Below the pieces are notes generated by a model that was not told the origin of the DNA, made no database searches, and saw only the letters and a list, made by a program, of their open reading frames with translations. Of a stretch of DNA of 64,000 nt, positions 60,869-64,000 are shown piece after piece (position 1 is the stretch's first letter; each line of letters opens with the position of its first letter). A program made the position numbers and the translations under genes. This DNA is from CAVUCH01 sp963739995 (GTDB lineage: Bacteria; Acidobacteriota; Vicinamibacteria; Vicinamibacterales; JAENWD01): assembly GCA_963739995.1 (NCBI GenBank), contig CAVUCH010000022.1:1-64000 (forward strand), given 5' to 3'.

Positions 60869-62119
60869 GTGCCTATCAACATACCCCTGCTCCTCGACCG
60901 GCTGCCGTATCGCTACCCCTCCATCCTGGTGGATGCGGTCGTCCAGCACGAGCCCGGCCGGCGCGTGGTCGCCGTGAAGAACGTAACGGTCAGTGAGGAG
61001 TTCTTCCAAGGCCATTTTCCCGGTACTCCCCTCATGCCCGGAGTGCTGATGATGGAGGCGTTGGCACAGGTGGCCGCCGTGCTGCTGTTTGAGCGGGACG
61101 ATACACCGCCCAATGCGCACGCGTATCTCCGGGGTGTCAACAACGCGAAGTTCCGCCGCCAGGTCGTTCCCGGGGACCGCCTGCGCCTGGAGGTGACGCT
61201 CGGCCGGGAACGCCCACCCCTCGTGCGCGCGCACGGGGCGGCGTTCATCGGCGACCAGGTAGTGGCTGAAGGGGACCTGTTGCTCGTGGTGAAGGTCCAC
61301 TCGCAGATCGACCCCCGGGCCATCGTCCACCCCGGCGCCGAGATCGGCGAGGGCACCATCGTGGGGCCCTTTGCCACGATCGGCCAGCACGTTCGCATCG
61401 GCAAGGCGTGCCATATCGGTGCTTCGGCTGTCGTCGACGGGTGGACCGATATCGGCGACCAGACGCAAGTGTTCCCGTTTGCCTCGATCGGGCTCATGCC
61501 CCAGGACCTGAAGTATCGCGGCGAGAAGACGCGGCTGGTCATCGGCCGGAAGAACATCTTCCGGGAGTTCGTCACCGTACACCGTGGGACGCAGGGGGGC
61601 GGCGGGCTGACGAGCATCGGCGATCGCAACCTGTTCATGGCCTACACGCACGTGGCCCATGACTGTCGCATCGGCAACGACACCATCTTCGGCAACGCGG
61701 CGACGCTCGGGGGCCACGTATGGGTGGAAGACTTCGCCACCATCAGCGCGTTCTCGGGTGTGCACCAGTTCTGTCGCGTCGGCGAGCACGCGTTCGTGGG
61801 CGGCTACTCGGTCGTCACGAAGGATGCGATGCCGTTTGCCAAGACCGTCGGCAACCGTGCGCGCATCTACGGCCTGAACACCATCGGCCTGATGCGGAGG
61901 GGCTTCACGGAAGAGACGCTGAGCAAGCTGAAGCGCGCCTACCGCTATCTGCTCTTGTCGAAGTTGACCACCAGCCGCGCGCTGCGGCAGATCGATGAAG
62001 ACGACACGCTCAGTTGTCCCGAAGTGCAATACCTCGTCGAGTTCATCCGCAGCTCGCAGCGAGGTGTCATCCTCCGGCGCGCCACCCGGCGGGCGGAAGA
62101 GATGGTGGCCGACGAGTAG
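60869..62119 (+). CDS. FabZ-LpxA fusion (hydroxyacyl-ACP dehydratase / UDP-GlcNAc acyltransferase)
   Basis: One 416-aa chain with two usually separate enzymes. Residues 1-143 are FabZ: YRYPSILVDAVVQ, GHFPGTPLMPG with catalytic H49, and MMEALAQ with catalytic E63. Residues 144-416 are LpxA: left-handed hexapeptide repeats (IDPRAIVHPGAEIGEGTIVG; GKACHIGASAVVD), the catalytic His in THVAHDCRIGN near 264, and the C-terminal helical cap (YRYLLLSKLTTSRALRQID). Both domains look intact. GTG start at 60869. The neighbouring enzymes (skp upstream, lpxI downstream) fit lipid A synthesis; lpxD is not here. Confidence 0.9.
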   Translation: MPINIPLLLDRLPYRYPSILVDAVVQHEPGRRVVAVKNVTVSEEFFQGHFPGTPLMPGVLMMEALAQVAAVLLFERDDTPPNAHAYLRGVNNAKFRRQVVPGDRLRLEVTLGRERPPLVRAHGAAFIGDQVVAEGDLLLVVKVHSQIDPRAIVHPGAEIGEGTIVGPFATIGQHVRIGKACHIGASAVVDGWTDIGDQTQVFPFASIGLMPQDLKYRGEKTRLVIGRKNIFREFVTVHRGTQGGGGLTSIGDRNLFMAYTHVAHDCRIGNDTIFGNAATLGGHVWVEDFATISAFSGVHQFCRVGEHAFVGGYSVVTKDAMPFAKTVGNRARIYGLNTIGLMRRGFTEETLSKLKRAYRYLLLSKLTTSRALRQIDEDDTLSCPEVQYLVEFIRSSQRGVILRRATRRAEEMVADE

Positions 62120-62185
62120 ACGAATGGTGCGGCCGTCTGAGGGATCCCGCAGTCGCCCTCGTGGGTTTCGCATCCGGACGCACCC

Positions 62186-63007
62186 ATGAGGCTCGGTGTA
62201 ATCGCCGGCAACGGACGCTTTCCCTTCCTCGTGCTCGAGGCGGCGCGCGCCCTTGGACATGACGTCACCATCGTTGCGGTGAAGGAAGAGGCTGAACCCG
62301 ACCTGGCCGCCGCCGCCGCGCGCCAGCCGGGAACGGAGCTGCACTGGGTATCGCTCGGGCAACTGGGCAAGTGCATCTCGCTGCTGAAAGCGGCGGGGGT
62401 CACACAGGCTGTCATGGCGGGCCAGGTCAAGCACGTGAAGATCTTCTCGGGGATCGTGCCGGACCTGACGCTGCTGTCGGTGCTCACACGCCTGCGATCG
62501 AAGAACACGGACGCGCTCATTGCCGCGGTCGCCGATGTCCTGCGGGATCACGGCATCGAGTTGATGAACTCGACGGCGCTCCTTACCCCGCTTCTCGCCC
62601 CCGAAGGCGTGCTGACCGGCCGGGTGCCGTCGGACGACGAACAGCGCGACCTCTCGTTCGGCTACCGTATCGCCGACGCAATCGCCGGGCTCGACATCGG
62701 CCAGACCATCGCCGTGAAGGACTCGGCTGTCGTCGCCGTCGAGGCAATGGAGGGGACCGACGAGATGATCCGCCGGGCCGGCCGGCTTGCCGGACCGGGG
62801 GCCCGCATAGTGAAGGTTGCGAAACCGAGTCAGGACATGCGGTTCGACGTGCCCGTCGTCGGCGTCGCCACCGTGGAGGCGATGGGCGCCGCCGGGGTCA
62901 CGGCGCTTTCGATTGACGCTGGCCGGACGCTCGTTTTCGATCGCCCTGCGCTTTTGGCGGCGGCCGATCGGGCCGGTATTGCAATCGTGGCACGGAGCCT
63001 CTCATGA
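62186..63007 (+). CDS. lpxI: UDP-2,3-diacylglucosamine pyrophosphatase LpxI
   Basis: Makes lipid X from UDP-2,3-diacylglucosamine, the metal-dependent alternative to LpxH. 273 aa, the DUF1009 family. Landmarks: RLGVIAGNGRFPFLVLEAAR, WVSLGQLGKCISLLKAAGV, GQVKHVKIF, the long GYRIADAIAGLDIGQTIAVKDSAVVAVEAMEGTDEMIRRA signature in parts, and KPSQDMRFDVPVVG. Four-base overlap with the next gene. Confidence 0.93.
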   Translation: MRLGVIAGNGRFPFLVLEAARALGHDVTIVAVKEEAEPDLAAAAARQPGTELHWVSLGQLGKCISLLKAAGVTQAVMAGQVKHVKIFSGIVPDLTLLSVLTRLRSKNTDALIAAVADVLRDHGIELMNSTALLTPLLAPEGVLTGRVPSDDEQRDLSFGYRIADAIAGLDIGQTIAVKDSAVVAVEAMEGTDEMIRRAGRLAGPGARIVKVAKPSQDMRFDVPVVGVATVEAMGAAGVTALSIDAGRTLVFDRPALLAAADRAGIAIVARSLS

Positions 63008-63960
63008 GCGTGGCAGGCGTCATTCGGGTCGCCGTCATAGGCGTGGGGCACCTGGGACGGCATCACGCGCGAATCCTCGCGGGTATGCCTGGCGTCCAAC
63101 TTAGAGGGATCGTCGATCTGAACATCGAGCGCGCGCAGGAAATTGCGAGCGCGTGCGGCACGGAGGTGCTGACCGATCTGACGCTGCTCCCAGGCGTCGT
63201 CGATGCCGTCACGATTGCGGTGCCCACCGAAGCGCACCTGGCTGTAGCGCTCCCGCTCGTCGAGGCGGGCGTCCCGGTGCTCGTGGAGAAGCCGCTGGCG
63301 CGCTCCCTGGCTGACGCCGATCTGCTGCTGAGCGCCGCGCGCGACCGTGGGGTGATGGTTGCCGTGGGCCACACCGAGCGTTTCAATCCGGCCCTCGTGG
63401 CGGCGCGGCCGCACCTCGGCGTTCCGCGATTCATCGAGGTGCACCGGCTCGGCACGTTCCCCGAGCGCAGCCTCGACATCGACGTGGTATTCGACCTGAT
63501 GATCCACGACCTCGATGTGATCCTGTCGATCGTCGATTCGCCGCTGGCCGCGATCGACGCCGTCGGTGTGCCAGTGCTCACGCCGCGCATCGACATTGCG
63601 AACGTCCGGTTGCGGTTTGCGTCTGGCTGCATCGCGAATCTGACGGCGAGCCGCATCAGTCGCGATCGTGTCCGCAAGATTCGCATGTTCCAGACGGACT
63701 CGTACATCTCGGTCGACTACGGGGCGCAGGAGCTCGAGGTGTGGCGGCTGGTACGGCCCCGGACTGGAGCGCCGAGCATCGAAGGCGGCAAGCAGGCCGT
63801 GGCCAACGAGGAGCCGCTGAAACGGGAGCTCGCGGACTTCGTGGACGCGCTCCGCACCGGCCGGCCACCCGGTGTGACGGGGGAGGATGGCCGCCGCGCG
63901 CTCGCAGCGGCACAGCAGATCACCGAGCAGATGACGATGGCCGGCGAGCCCGTCAGGTGA
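63004..63960 (+). CDS. Gfo/Idh/MocA-family oxidoreductase
   Basis: 318 aa NAD(P)-binding oxidoreductase. N-terminal Rossmann fold (VAVIGVGHLGRHHARILAG), then IAVPTEAHLAVALPLVEAGVPVLVEKPLARS with the conserved EKP lysine, and VGHTERFNPAL. In several bacteria such a gene lies next to lpxI/lpxB and the position suggests a sugar-nucleotide or lipid A-linked role, but the substrate is not determinable. ATG overlaps the lpxI stop (ATGA). Confidence 0.85.
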   Translation: MSVAGVIRVAVIGVGHLGRHHARILAGMPGVQLRGIVDLNIERAQEIASACGTEVLTDLTLLPGVVDAVTIAVPTEAHLAVALPLVEAGVPVLVEKPLARSLADADLLLSAARDRGVMVAVGHTERFNPALVAARPHLGVPRFIEVHRLGTFPERSLDIDVVFDLMIHDLDVILSIVDSPLAAIDAVGVPVLTPRIDIANVRLRFASGCIANLTASRISRDRVRKIRMFQTDSYISVDYGAQELEVWRLVRPRTGAPSIEGGKQAVANEEPLKRELADFVDALRTGRPPGVTGEDGRRALAAAQQITEQMTMAGEPVR

Positions 63961-63985
63961 CAGCCTGCGCAGGGAATATTCAGAC

Positions 63986-64000
63986 ATGACCACAGCGGGA
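63986..64000 (+). CDS. Possible start of the next gene, cut off at the right edge
   Basis: ATG at 63986 opens a frame MTTAG to the end of the window, 25 bp after the oxidoreductase stop. Position in a lipid A cluster would fit lpxB, but five codons cannot show it. Confidence 0.2.

Noticed and set aside
1..64000. tRNA, rRNA and CRISPR arrays
   Set aside because: No T-loop/anticodon patterns or 23-40 bp direct repeats with equal spacers were seen by eye. Intergenic spaces are short (mostly under 260 bp).

Overview
The window is high-GC bacterial DNA carrying about 56 protein genes packed into short co-directional runs, with no rRNA, tRNA or CRISPR array. The host is a diderm: it has BamA, a Skp/OmpH-like chaperone, FabZ/LpxA, LpxI, a LolC/LolD-type transporter, apolipoprotein N-acyltransferase and PBP1A. 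A VWFA-related protein of the type common in Acidobacteriota, a valyl-tRNA synthetase of the archaeal/actinobacterial kind, a two-subunit methylmalonyl-CoA mutase and a dnaK-dnaJ-hspR operon suggest an acidobacterium, perhaps near Vicinamibacteria. That placement is inference from gene content; no marker phylogeny was run.

Layout. 1-4.9 kb: start of a Tat-exported protein, glutamate dehydrogenase, split methylmalonyl-CoA mutase, a receiver-domain protein. 4.9-11.4 kb: valS, nadC, birA, a conserved unknown and a TrmA-like RNA methyltransferase. 11.5-15.9 kb: a YbbA/YbbP-like ABC exporter with an AttH/CrtC-like secreted protein. 15.9-19.4 kb (minus): class I amidotransferase, argS, mobA. 19.4-25.2 kb: V4R-like and TolB/TPR proteins, a SPOR protein, lnt, and prfB with its programmed +1 frameshift. 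25.2-31 kb: small secreted cupin and NTF2-like proteins around a 163-bp inverted-repeat element, then PBP1A and a FecR-like protein on the minus strand. 31.1-36.9 kb: dnaK-dnaJ-hspR, a DnaC/IstB-like ATPase, hemW. 37-43.4 kb: envelope proteins, acyl-CoA dehydrogenase-meaB-MBL hydrolase, mtnP and a PfkB kinase. 43.4-48.6 kb: a membrane SAM-fold protein, a VWA protein and four small membrane proteins. 48.6-51.8 kb: enoyl-CoA hydratase, ribH, nusB, lysS. 52.4-64 kb: lolC-lolD, clpC, then bamA-skp-fabZ/lpxA-lpxI-oxidoreductase, an outer-membrane and lipid A assembly cluster.

The most unusual layer is between the genes. At least six co-directional junctions are filled by degenerate repeats with a strict 7-nt period, usually as two arms in inverted orientation. 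The unit sequence differs from locus to locus (CAGGCTG, ATGNAAA, GGTGGGC, AGGCTCC) but the 7-nt phase and the inverted layout persist. At one junction, lysS-lolC, the arms enclose an antisense gene for an S23-type four-helix-bundle protein. That resembles a small mobile cassette, with the gene-less arrays as possible solo versions.

Three otherwise well-conserved genes (hemW, a PfkB-family kinase, bamA) are each broken by a one-base shift in the same direction, which points to sequence error more than to gene decay. Several genes lack a Shine-Dalgarno sequence and have a -10-like hexamer 6-12 nt before the start codon, suggesting leaderless transcripts.
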